Positions 30,993 through 38,128 of a stretch of 53,584 nt of DNA are shown here, in pieces. Each line of letters begins with the position of its first letter. Positions within the stretch are counted from its first letter, which is position 1. A program made the translations under genes and the position numbers. Source of the DNA: Eubacterium sp. (GTDB taxonomy: Bacteria > Bacillota > Clostridia > Lachnospirales > Lachnospiraceae); NCBI GenBank assembly GCA_022796875.1, contig JAAWJJ010000017.1, forward strand, positions 1-53,584, given 5' to 3'. Under the pieces are notes generated by a model. The model was not told the DNA's origin and ran no database searches. It saw only the letters and a list, made by a program, of their open reading frames with translations.

Positions 30993-31322
30993 ATGGTTGA
31001 CCCTAAAAAACAAAGTTTAACCGATTCGGAAAAGATGGAATGTGTGGTAAGATGGCTGAACGCTTTATATACGGCCTATTGGTATCTTCTTAGGGGCGAA
31101 ATGGGACTTGACGAGCTTGGAGAAATGAATCCATGCGGCGAATCGAAATGCCCATATATCGAAAAATGTCCATGTACTGCGAAAGAACCATATCGTCCCA
31201 CGGTTCCGATTGCTATGAATTTTAAAGTGATGGAGCAATTCACTGGTAAATCGAGCGTTTTAAGTTCAGTTTTTCGACCAAGGGACATTCCACGTAAGGA
31301 CAATGTTCCCCCTGTCGAATAA
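30993..31322 (+). CDS. Cys-containing small protein
   Basis: 109 residues; GTGGAGGTG lies upstream of ATG. MVDPKKQSLTDSEKMECVVR, WLNALYTAYWYLLRGEMG, a Cys cluster CGESKCPYIEKCPCTAKEPY and a less convincing tail. Its last 83 bases overlap tail-to-tail with a minus gene that has its own Cys cluster (CPYVECP), so the two 3' ends mirror each other. Function unknown. Confidence 0.6.
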   Translation: MVDPKKQSLTDSEKMECVVRWLNALYTAYWYLLRGEMGLDELGEMNPCGESKCPYIEKCPCTAKEPYRPTVPIAMNFKVMEQFTGKSSVLSSVFRPRDIPRKDNVPPVE

Positions 31323-31464
31323 AATCGCAATTCGTTCCTATGTAATTAAAAGTAAATCCTATATCTTTTGGTGAAGCTTTTATTTTGTCGTAACCGACTT
31401 TTAAAGTTACGTGTTGTTTGTTTGCAGGGCAAATAACGTTGGAATAAGATTCTTCGACTATCAT
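31240..31464 (-). CDS. 74-residue minus-strand protein with Cys cluster
   Basis: MIVEESYSNVICPANKQHVT, LKVGYDKIKASPKDIGFTFN, then CDFIRQGEHCPYVECPLVEK. GCGAGG lies 9 bases before ATG. Four Cys (C12, and CDF, HCPY, ECP) could bind zinc. I recall phage and plasmid proteins of this pattern (CPAN..., then CP...CP). TTGCAT-17-TATGAT upstream. Confidence 0.66.
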   Translation of the reverse strand: MIVEESYSNVICPANKQHVTLKVGYDKIKASPKDIGFTFNYIGTNCDFIRQGEHCPYVECPLVEKLNLKRSIYQ

Positions 31465-31489
31465 AACAATAAACCTCGCTTTCAGTGAA

Positions 31490-31518
31490 ATCATACCATC
31501 AGATATAGAAACATGCAA
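31490..31518 (-). promoter_or_regulatory. minus-strand promoter
   Basis: TTGCAT (31518-31513), 17 bases, TATGAT (31495-31490); overlaps the start of the portal gene's AAGGAGG and fires away from it. Confidence 0.62.
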
Positions 31519-31533
31519 GGAGGAAAATTCAAA

Positions 31534-33168
31534 ATGGAGATTACGTTTGGTTCCAGGCTGAAACACGCCTGGAATGCTTTTTTCAACAAAGACCCTACGA
31601 GAAGCTATTATGACATTGGCATGGGATATTCATACCGGCCGGATCGCATGAGGTTTTCAAGAGGGAACGAGCGATCAATTGTAACGTCAGTATACAACAG
31701 AATCGCTTTGGATGCGTCGGCAGTCGACCTGTTTCATGTACGTCTGGATGAAAACAAGCGCTTTCTTTCGGTCATAGATTCCGGACTTAATAACTGTCTG
31801 ACAATAGAAGCCAATACGGATCAGACAGGGCGCGCTTTCCTACAGGATATCGTGGTATCTATGATGGACGAAGGGTGCGTTGCCGTTATCCCTACCGATA
31901 CAGATGTCGATCCGGAAAACGGAGTAATGGGGTCTTTTGATATTGACGCTATGCGGACAGGCCAGATTCTGGAGTGGTTTCCCAGACATGTCAGGGTTCG
32001 GGTTTACAATGAACGTACCGGCCGGAAAGAAGAAATACTGATGGCGAAACAAGCTGTGGCGATTATTGAGAATCCGCTTTATGCAGTGATGAATGAACCG
32101 AATTCTACGATGCAGCGACTGATCCGAAAACTAAACCTTTTGGATGTTGTTGACGAACAAAACAGTTCGGGAAAACTGGATTTGATTATTCAGCTTCCGT
32201 ATGTTATTAAGACGGAGGCAAGACGCCAGCAGGCTGAAAACCGCCGGAAAGATATTGAGGCTCAGTTACGCAGTTCAAAATATGGGATCGCCTATACAGA
32301 TGGCACAGAGCATATCACGCAGTTGAACCGTCCAGTCGAAAACAATCTGATGTCCCAGATTGAATACCTGACGAGTATGCTTTACAGCCAGTTGGGAATC
32401 ACTCAGGGGATTTTAGACGGTACGGCGGACGAGAAAACGATGCTTAATTACTATAACCGGACGATTGAGCCTATTCTTTCGGCGATCGCTGACGAAATGA
32501 AACGGAAATTCCTTACAAAGACCGCTCGGTCACAGTTACAATCTATTGAGTTCTTCAGAGATCCGTTCAAACTGGTTCCGGTGGCGGATATTGCGGAAAT
32601 CGCAGACAAGATGACAAGAAACGAGATCATGACGTCAAACGAAATCCGACAGACGATCGGAATGAAGCCGTCCAGTGACCCGAAAGCTGACGAACTTAGA
32701 AATTCCAACTTAAGCGGTCCAAAAGAGGGAGATTCTGCCGTGGCGGATGACGAAGAGTCAGATGATGAAATGGAACATTTTGCGCACCATGGAATCAAAG
32801 GACAAAAATGGGGTGTCCAAAACGGGCCGCCTTATCCAATTGATCGAGGCGGCGGAAAAGGGGTTGTAAAATCTGGCGAGAGTGGTAAAATAGGATCAGA
32901 ACAGAAAAAGAAAAAAGAGTCTGATCTTGTAAAGCAAAGTACAACTTCTATAAAAAGAGGTATGCGGAGTCTGCAAAAGAAGAAAGATTTACACGAACTG
33001 AAAATCAGCAACCCGTCAAAGTTTATTCCAGAATGGGATTCTTATCCTGAAAGAAAGAAGAATGGTTTAATAAGTCATTGGAAAAAGGAGATTTTTACTT
33101 TTCAAAAATCGATTGACAATCGGGTTGACGAATTGAGAAGAAGAGGTGAAGAAAGCGATGGACAATGA
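31534..33168 (+). CDS. portal protein with C-terminal [11 protein letters not shown] linker and toxin-like tail
   Basis: 544 residues from ATG 31534 (AAGGAGG, 9-base spacing). Residues 1-~400 are an HK97-type portal: SVYNRIALDASAVDLFHVRL, LQDIVVSMMDEGCVAVIPTD, YSQLGITQGILDGTADEKTM, LNYYNRTIEPILSAIADEM. After a D/E-rich linker comes [14 protein letters not shown] plus PPYPIDR (32785-32847), then a lysine-rich segment and a ~75-residue domain IKRGMRSLQKKKDLHELKIS, FIPEWDSYPERKKNGL, HWKKEIFTFQKSIDNR. The same linker precedes toxin domains elsewhere in the window, and three immunity-like genes follow, so the tail is a candidate effector carried on the portal. Confidence 0.9.
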   Translation: MEITFGSRLKHAWNAFFNKDPTRSYYDIGMGYSYRPDRMRFSRGNERSIVTSVYNRIALDASAVDLFHVRLDENKRFLSVIDSGLNNCLTIEANTDQTGRAFLQDIVVSMMDEGCVAVIPTDTDVDPENGVMGSFDIDAMRTGQILEWFPRHVRVRVYNERTGRKEEILMAKQAVAIIENPLYAVMNEPNSTMQRLIRKLNLLDVVDEQNSSGKLDLIIQLPYVIKTEARRQQAENRRKDIEAQLRSSKYGIAYTDGTEHITQLNRPVENNLMSQIEYLTSMLYSQLGITQGILDGTADEKTMLNYYNRTIEPILSAIADEMKRKFLTKTARSQLQSIEFFRDPFKLVPVADIAEIADKMTRNEIMTSNEIRQTIGMKPSSDPKADELRNSNLSGPKEGDSAVADDEESDDEMEHFAHHGIKGQKWGVQNGPPYPIDRGGGKGVVKSGESGKIGSEQKKKKESDLVKQSTTSIKRGMRSLQKKKDLHELKISNPSKFIPEWDSYPERKKNGLISHWKKEIFTFQKSIDNRVDELRRRGEESDGQ

Positions 33169-33391
33169 TATTTTTAATCACATTATTGCGCGATTAATAA
33201 GTAATGCTGACGATGCCGTCGCGGAAGTAGAAGCTAATCCTGACAGTGAGTTTGAACAGGGTGTACAACATGCGTATTATACCGCTCTTGATACGATAAG
33301 GAACGAACTTATTATAGCGGAGTATGATTTAAAGGAATGTGGACTTGAGGAAGATCCTATGAAAATGTTATATCGGAGCAAAACAGATTAA
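33158..33391 (+). CDS. immunity-like helical protein, copy 1
   Basis: 77 residues; AGAGGTGAAGAAAGC lies before ATG. MDNDIFNHIIARLISNADDA, EQGVQHAYYTALDTIRNELI, YDLKECGLEEDPMK. Acidic, all helical. Overlaps the portal's 3' end by 11 bases. Homologous to the next gene. Its place directly after a toxin-like tail suggests immunity; no direct evidence. Confidence 0.75.
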   Translation: MDNDIFNHIIARLISNADDAVAEVEANPDSEFEQGVQHAYYTALDTIRNELIIAEYDLKECGLEEDPMKMLYRSKTD

Positions 33392-33406
33392 GAGGTGAAG
33401 AAAGCA

Positions 33407-33622
33407 ATGGATGAATTACTTGATCGTATTATAGAACGTTTGATAACTGATGCGGATGATGCTTATTCAGATGCAAAAAAAAATCCTGACGATAAGTTTT
33501 CAGATGGGGTAAAATTTGCATATAGTATGGCACTCGATACTATTCGAAATCATTTAATTGCAGAGGAATATGATTTAAAAGAATACGGACTTGAGGAAGA
33601 TCCTATTAAAAAATATGCATAG
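33407..33622 (+). CDS. immunity-like helical protein, copy 2
   Basis: 71 residues: MDELLDRIIERLITDADDAY, DGVKFAYSMALDTIRNHLIA, EEYDLKEYGLEEDPIKK. About half identical to the preceding protein. The 15-base ribosome-site stretch AGAGGTGAAGAAAGC is the same in both, so the duplication included the translation signal. Either a spare immunity gene or one adapted to a variant toxin. Confidence 0.75.
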   Translation: MDELLDRIIERLITDADDAYSDAKKNPDDKFSDGVKFAYSMALDTIRNHLIAEEYDLKEYGLEEDPIKKYA

Positions 33623-33699
33623 TTGTACATTCATGAATAAGGAGGAACAAAGAATTACAATGGAATTGCTCTCCGAAGAAAGGAGAACGGTGATATTTT

Positions 33700-33933
33700 A
33701 TGAATGCGGATGAGCTGAGAGATGAGATATCTGAGCAATGTAACGATGTGAGTTTCAATTACAATGGAAAAAGTGCTGGTATTTTTCCAAAAGTCCATGA
33801 TTCAATCTCAATTTATGTTGTTTGTTTTGGCGACGAAGAAAAAGAATATTCCGACATAGACGAGGTAATGTCTGACAAATTCTTTGACGGAAAATCACTT
33901 GCAGAAATTGCAGAGATTGTGCAGTACACTTAA
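33700..33933 (+). CDS. immunity-like protein of the FNYNGK/FDGKSL type
   Basis: 77 residues: MNADELRDEISEQCNDVSFN, YNGKSAGIFPKVHDSISIYV, then VMSDKFFDGKSLAEIAEIV. I recall this small protein as widespread in Firmicutes and phages. Similar in layout to the protein at 17458-17772. AAAGGAG lies about 14 bases before ATG with TGATATTTT between. Third immunity-like gene after the portal tail. Confidence 0.75.
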   Translation: MNADELRDEISEQCNDVSFNYNGKSAGIFPKVHDSISIYVVCFGDEEKEYSDIDEVMSDKFFDGKSLAEIAEIVQYT

Positions 33934-33951
33934 ATAGAATACTATATTAAT

Positions 33952-33985
33952 TTCCCATAGGCTAAAACGCCTGTGGGATTTTTTA
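33952..33985 (+). terminator. strong intrinsic terminator
   Basis: TCCCATAGGC (33953-33962) pairs with GCCTGTGGGA (33969-33978), one G-U, loop TAAAAC, followed by TTTTTT. Closes the portal-immunity unit. Confidence 0.78.
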
Positions 33986-34006
33986 TGTTTTGGAGGAGGG
34001 AAAACA

Positions 34007-34273
34007 TTGTATTTGTTTTTGTGTGACGGAAAAGTGGAAGAATGTTCCAAAACAAATTGTTTTAAACAAGGTGGTCCCTGTTGCCATACGACAAACATAA
34101 ACCATGCAAAAAATTTTCAGAGAGAATTATTGCAGGGTGAAAATATGTATACAGAAAAAGAAACATTTGCAAACAAGATAAAACGTATATGCCACCCTAA
34201 ATTAATCACAGAATGGATGGCAGGATTTCGGATAAGAATTCAATTACATCTTTTAGGCCGTTTTTCAAGGTAA
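34007..34273 (+). CDS. Cys-rich small protein with TTG start
   Basis: 88 residues; TTG at 34007 is supported by TGGAGGAGGG 6 bases upstream. The first ~40 residues (MYLFLCDGKVEECSKTNCFK, QGGPCCHTTNINHAKNFQ) match a small Cys-rich protein that I recall from Clostridia phages and hosts, normally ending near there. The remaining ~45 residues run on with no recognised pattern, and the 3' end overlaps a minus gene by 34 bases. Confidence 0.55.
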   Translation: MYLFLCDGKVEECSKTNCFKQGGPCCHTTNINHAKNFQRELLQGENMYTEKETFANKIKRICHPKLITEWMAGFRIRIQLHLLGRFSR

Positions 34274-34329
34274 CTTTTATACACAACACAAATTAGTTTT
34301 TCAGCATCTTTTGTCAGGTTTATTTCCAT
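34240..34329 (-). CDS. 29-residue minus-strand gene, possibly truncated
   Basis: ATG at 34329; AAGGA is 10 bases upstream. MEINLTKDAEKLICVVYKSY, LEKRPKRCN and stop. The start resembles a longer phage family that I recall as MxINLTKxADxLICxLYKEYLxxR. After ...LEKR another frame continues GLKDVIEFLSEILPSIL, so a frameshift may have shortened it. A TTGCAT-17-TATACT promoter lies upstream. Confidence 0.42.
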   Translation of the reverse strand: MEINLTKDAEKLICVVYKSYLEKRPKRCN

Positions 34330-34358
34330 AGCGCACCGTTCCTTAAATGTATATGGAT

Positions 34359-34387
34359 AGTATAAAGTACGCTTGACAGAAATGCAA
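34359..34387 (-). promoter_or_regulatory. minus-strand promoter
   Basis: TTGCAT (34387-34382), 17 bases, TATACT (34364-34359); just upstream of the capsid operon's ribosome site and pointing the other way. Confidence 0.58.
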
Positions 34388-34415
34388 GAAAATAAGAAGG
34401 AGGTAAAAATTCAAA

Positions 34416-36308
34416 ATGAAGAAATTTGATTTTAGCGGCTGGGCTACCCGGAACAACCTGAAATGCTCTGACGGACGTACTATCCTGAAAGATGCGTTTA
34501 AGGATAACGACGGGCAGACGGTTCCGCTGGTATGGAACCACAGGCATAACGAGCCGTTTAACGTTCTCGGACATGCGCTGTTGGAAAACCGTTCGGATGG
34601 CGTTTATGCTTACTGTACGTTTAATGGCACCGAGCAGGGGAGAAATGCGAAGCTTTTGGTGGAGCATGGGGATGTTTCGGCATTATCGATTTTCGCAAAT
34701 CGCCTGAAAGAGCGTGCGTCTAACGTGCTTCATGGCGATATCCGGGAGGTCAGCCTGGTATTGGCGGGAGCGAATCCGGGAGCGTTTATTGACTCTATCG
34801 TGCTTTCCCATGGTGAGGATGCAGACGGCGAGGCGGTTATTTATACCGGTGAAACAATCAGTCTTTATCATTCCGACGGGAAAAAAGACGATGAGAAAAA
34901 AGACGACGAGAAAAAAGATGCTCCGGATGACGACGGGAAAGAAGAAAACCAGGAGAAAGAGAAGAAGAAAAAAGAAGAGGATGGCAAGGAAACAGTTAAG
35001 GATGTTTTCGATTCTCTGAATGAGAAACAGAAAACCGTAGTTTATGCCCTGATCGGAGAAACTCTCGCACAGAAAGACGGCTCCGATGATAATAAAAAAG
35101 AGGAAGAGAAAAAAGGAGGTAATTCGACCATGAAACATAACATATTTGAAAACGACCGGCCTGCGGCGAACGTATTAAGCCATGCCGATCAGGAAGCGAT
35201 TGTCAGCCTGGCGAAAAGCAATCAGGTGGGAAGCTTCCAGACAGCGCTTCAGATCTATGCCGAAGATAACAATCTTCAGCATGATGCGGTAAGCGGCGGG
35301 TTTGTGCAGACCGGAGAGGGGAACGTTACTACCCTGTTCCCGGAGTATAAGGATGTGCGTCCGGGCGAACCGGAACTGATTACCAATGACCAGGGATGGA
35401 TTTCCGTTGTCCTGAACAAAGTCCATAAGAGTCCGATTTCCAGAATCAGGACCAGCCAGGTAGACATCCGGGGGATTGAGTCCCTGAGAGCAAAGGGCTA
35501 TAAGAAAGGGAAAGAAAAGAAGCTGTCCGGTAATTTCAAACTGGTTAGAAGAACGACCGATCCGCAGACCGTTTACGTGAAAAACGCCCTGCACAGGGAC
35601 GATATCGTGGATATTACAGATTTCGATTACGTGGCGTATTTGTATAATATCGATAAGATGATGCTGAACGAAGAACTGGCGACGGCGATTATGCTGGGCG
35701 ACGCACGTGACGACGGCGATGCGGACAAGATTTATCCGGAGCATATCCGGCCGATTTGGACGGATGACGATTTGTATACGCTGCACGTTGACCTGGATAT
35801 GGAAACGGCGAAGAAAGAACTCCAGGGTACCAACACCGGGGCGAATTTCGGGGAGAATTACGTTTATGCGGAAGCGATCATCAATACGGTTCTGTACGCA
35901 AGAGAAAAGTATAAGGGTACCGGAACTCCGGATTTCTTCTGCACGCCGCATCTGTTAAACGTGATGCTTCTGGCCCGCGACCTTAACGGCAGGCGTATTT
36001 ATTCGTCCAAAGCGGAACTGGCGTCTTCTTTGAATGTCGGCGATATTATTACGGCGGAGCAGTTCGAAGGGAAGACCAGGACTACCGAGAAGAACGAAAC
36101 GAAGAAACTTCTCGGCATCATTGCAAATCTGGCGGATTATTCCCTGGGCGCTACCAAAGGCGGCGAAGTTACTCATTTTACGCAGTTTGACATTGACTTT
36201 AACCAGGAGAAATCTCTGCTGGAAACGAGATGTTCCGGCGCACTGACCAGAGTTTACTCAGCGATTGCGCTTGAGGAAAATGTTACAGAAGTCAGTGAAG
36301 TAGGCTGA
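34416..36308 (+). CDS. fused prohead protease - scaffold - HK97-type major capsid protein
   Basis: 630 residues. Residues 1-~140: S78-type prohead protease with VPLVWNHRHNEPFNVLG (catalytic His), GDVSALSIFAN (Ser) and a following REVSLVLAGANPGAFID. Residues ~145-237: highly charged D/K/E helix, scaffold-like. From residue 239: capsid (NIFENDRPAANVLSHADQEA, FVQTGEGNVTTLFPEYKDV, then EKSLLETRCSGALTRVYSAI). Cleavage after assembly would release mature capsid protein. A separate ribosome site at 35113-35120 precedes ATG 35130, so the capsid could also be made alone. AGGAGG lies upstream of 34416. Confidence 0.92.
   Translation: MKKFDFSGWATRNNLKCSDGRTILKDAFKDNDGQTVPLVWNHRHNEPFNVLGHALLENRSDGVYAYCTFNGTEQGRNAKLLVEHGDVSALSIFANRLKERASNVLHGDIREVSLVLAGANPGAFIDSIVLSHGEDADGEAVIYTGETISLYHSDGKKDDEKKDDEKKDAPDDDGKEENQEKEKKKKEEDGKETVKDVFDSLNEKQKTVVYALIGETLAQKDGSDDNKKEEEKKGGNSTMKHNIFENDRPAANVLSHADQEAIVSLAKSNQVGSFQTALQIYAEDNNLQHDAVSGGFVQTGEGNVTTLFPEYKDVRPGEPELITNDQGWISVVLNKVHKSPISRIRTSQVDIRGIESLRAKGYKKGKEKKLSGNFKLVRRTTDPQTVYVKNALHRDDIVDITDFDYVAYLYNIDKMMLNEELATAIMLGDARDDGDADKIYPEHIRPIWTDDDLYTLHVDLDMETAKKELQGTNTGANFGENYVYAEAIINTVLYAREKYKGTGTPDFFCTPHLLNVMLLARDLNGRRIYSSKAELASSLNVGDIITAEQFEGKTRTTEKNETKKLLGIIANLADYSLGATKGGEVTHFTQFDIDFNQEKSLLETRCSGALTRVYSAIALEENVTEVSEVG
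35113..35132 (+). promoter_or_regulatory. internal ribosome-binding site and ATG for capsid alone
   Basis: AAAGGAGGT followed 9 bases later by ATG 35130 (codon 239 of the fusion, in frame). It is placed exactly at the junction between scaffold-like and capsid regions. Confidence 0.55.
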
Positions 36309-36333
36309 TCCGGCAGTAAAGGAGAAATTCAAA

Positions 36334-36648
36334 ATGGCAAAATTTTATGGAATCGTTGGCTACGCTGAAACGGCGGAAACGAAGCCTGGCGTATGGAAAC
36401 CGATAATAGTCGAAAAAGAATATTTTGGGGATTTGGTGCGGAATACGCGCCGGTATGAATCTGCCGACCAGGTGAATGATAATCTCACCATTGCAAACGA
36501 AATCAGTATTGTAGCCGATCCATACGCCTATGAGAATTTTCACGCTATGAGATATGTTGAGTTTATGGGGGCGAAATGGAAGATTTCAAATGTTGAAGTC
36601 CAGCGTCCCAGGTTAATACTGACGATTGGGGGCGTATACAATGGCTAG
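36334..36648 (+). CDS. head-completion / neck protein candidate
   Basis: 104 residues; AAAGGAG precedes ATG. MAKFYGIVGYAETAETKPGV, WKPIIVEKEYFGDLVRN, then ISIVADPYAYENFHAMRYVE, GAKWKISNVEVQRPRLIL. Beta-rich, placed right after the capsid gene, where head-closure and stopper proteins are encoded. Overlaps the next start by 8 bases. Confidence 0.82.
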   Translation: MAKFYGIVGYAETAETKPGVWKPIIVEKEYFGDLVRNTRRYESADQVNDNLTIANEISIVADPYAYENFHAMRYVEFMGAKWKISNVEVQRPRLILTIGGVYNG

Positions 36649-36949
36649 GCCATGGGAAGAGTTACAGACTTTTCTGGAAAGGCTTCTTGGGAGCCGGAAC
36701 GTATATTTTCAGCCCCCGGAGTCTTTTAAACTGAAATACCCGTGTATCGTTTTTGAGAGAAGCGGTATCCGTACCGATTCGGCCGATAACAGGAAGTATT
36801 TAAAACATAAACGGTACACAGTTACATTTATTTCTAAAGACACGGATTCTGAGATTCCTGATCTTCTGTCAGAATTGGAGTATTGCGGCTTTGACCGCCG
36901 CTTTACGTCAGACAATCTCTATCACGATGTCTTCACATTATATTTTTAG
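36641..36949 (+). CDS. head-tail joining / tail terminator-like protein
   Basis: 102 residues from ATG 36641 (GGGGGC upstream; the frame opens at 36626). ARPWEELQTFLERLLGSRNV, YFQPPESFKLKYPCIVFERS, then KRYTVTFISKDTDSEIPDLL. Resembles the alpha/beta tail terminator (minor tail) proteins that cap the tube before the tube gene. Position directly before the tail-tube gene supports this. Confidence 0.83.
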   Translation: MARPWEELQTFLERLLGSRNVYFQPPESFKLKYPCIVFERSGIRTDSADNRKYLKHKRYTVTFISKDTDSEIPDLLSELEYCGFDRRFTSDNLYHDVFTLYF

Positions 36950-36963
36950 GAGGTAATTGATTT

Positions 36964-37647
36964 ATGAGTAAACTTGTATGGGATGAAACAGGGAACCGTT
37001 TTTATGAAACCGGTGTGAATCAGGGTGTCTTATATCCGATTGGCGATAATGGTACATATCCGAAAGGAGTTGCCTGGAGCGGATTAACGGGGATAACGGA
37101 GAGTCCTTCCGGTGCGGAAGCGAATAATATTTATGCCGACAATATTAAATATTTAAGTTTGATGTCCGCCGAGGAGTTTGGCGCGACCATTGAAGCGTAT
37201 ATGTATCCGGACGAATTTAAGGTATGCGACGGAACTGCGGAAATAGCAGAGGGCGTAACGGTTGGACAGCAGGCAAGAAAGACGTTCGGGCTTTCTTACC
37301 GTACCATTGCCGGTAACGATACGGATGGAGATGACCACGGATATAAGCTGCATTTGATTTATGGGGCGAAAGCGTCCCCGTCGGAGAAACCTTATCAGAC
37401 GGTCAATGACAGTCCGGAAGCGATTTCGTTCAGCTGGGAAGTGACGACTACGCCTGTGGGAATCACCGCGACGGATCCTGCTACAGGCAGGCCGTTTAAA
37501 CCGACCGCTTCGCTGACGATCGATTCCACTAAGGTGGATGCCGCGAAGCTGAAAGCTTTTGAGGAGATTTTGTATGGTTCGGAAAGCAAAGAAGCAAGTC
37601 TGCCGCTTCCGGATGAAGTGATCGCACATTTCAACGCGGAGGGTTAA
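36964..37647 (+). CDS. major tail tube protein
   Basis: 227 residues; AGGAGG precedes ATG. GVLYPIGDNGTYPKGVAWSG, NIYADNIKYLSLMSAEEFGA, TIEAYMYPDEF, KTFGLSYRTIAGNDTDGDDH: the usual phi13/TP901-type tube pattern in Firmicutes siphophages. It polymerises as rings around the tape measure. Length and place before the chaperones fit. Confidence 0.9.
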   Translation: MSKLVWDETGNRFYETGVNQGVLYPIGDNGTYPKGVAWSGLTGITESPSGAEANNIYADNIKYLSLMSAEEFGATIEAYMYPDEFKVCDGTAEIAEGVTVGQQARKTFGLSYRTIAGNDTDGDDHGYKLHLIYGAKASPSEKPYQTVNDSPEAISFSWEVTTTPVGITATDPATGRPFKPTASLTIDSTKVDAAKLKAFEEILYGSESKEASLPLPDEVIAHFNAEG

Positions 37648-37665
37648 TCGAAAGGAGAAATATTT

Positions 37666-38109
37666 ATGTTAAAGAAAACGGTTACTTATGAAGATTTTGA
37701 TGGAAACCAGAGAACGGAAGACCATTATTTTAATCTTACGAGAGCAGAGCTGACAGAAATGGAATTATCTTTAAACGGGGGTTTAAGCCAGCAGTTGGAG
37801 AAGATTTTACAGGAAAACGACCAGAAGCAGATTATTGAGTATTTCAAGAAAATCGTGCTTATGTCTTATGGCCGGAAAAGTCTGGACGGCAGGCAGTTTT
37901 TAAAGAACGACCAGATCCGGGAAGAATTTGCTTCCACTGCGGCATACTCCGAGATTTTTATGGAGCTGGCGACGGATGCGGATGCGGCTGCCGCATTTGT
38001 GAACGGCATTATGCCAAAGAAAATAGCGAACGGCCTCGGTTCGGGTTTGAAACCGCTTCCGGGAAAAGCGCCGGTAGAGGGTGTGACACCGCCGGCCGCA
38101 GCCGAATAA
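37666..38109 (+). CDS. tail assembly chaperone 1
   Basis: 147 residues; GAAAGGAGAAA precedes ATG. KTVTYEDFDGNQRTEDHYFN, LTRAELTEMELSLNGG, FASTAAYSEIFMELATDADA, AAAFVNGIMPKK. Resembles the gpG-like tail assembly chaperone between tube and tape measure. Many phages express the second part by frameshifting; here the next gene has its own start, and I see no clear slippery site. Confidence 0.84.
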   Translation: MLKKTVTYEDFDGNQRTEDHYFNLTRAELTEMELSLNGGLSQQLEKILQENDQKQIIEYFKKIVLMSYGRKSLDGRQFLKNDQIREEFASTAAYSEIFMELATDADAAAAFVNGIMPKKIANGLGSGLKPLPGKAPVEGVTPPAAAE

Positions 38110-38128
38110 CAGGATGAGGGTGAAAGGG

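Noticed and set aside
33661-33714. 17-codon frame with its own AAGGAGG just before the gene at 33700
   Set aside because: Too short and overlapping the next start; more likely a chance frame, although a leader peptide cannot be excluded.
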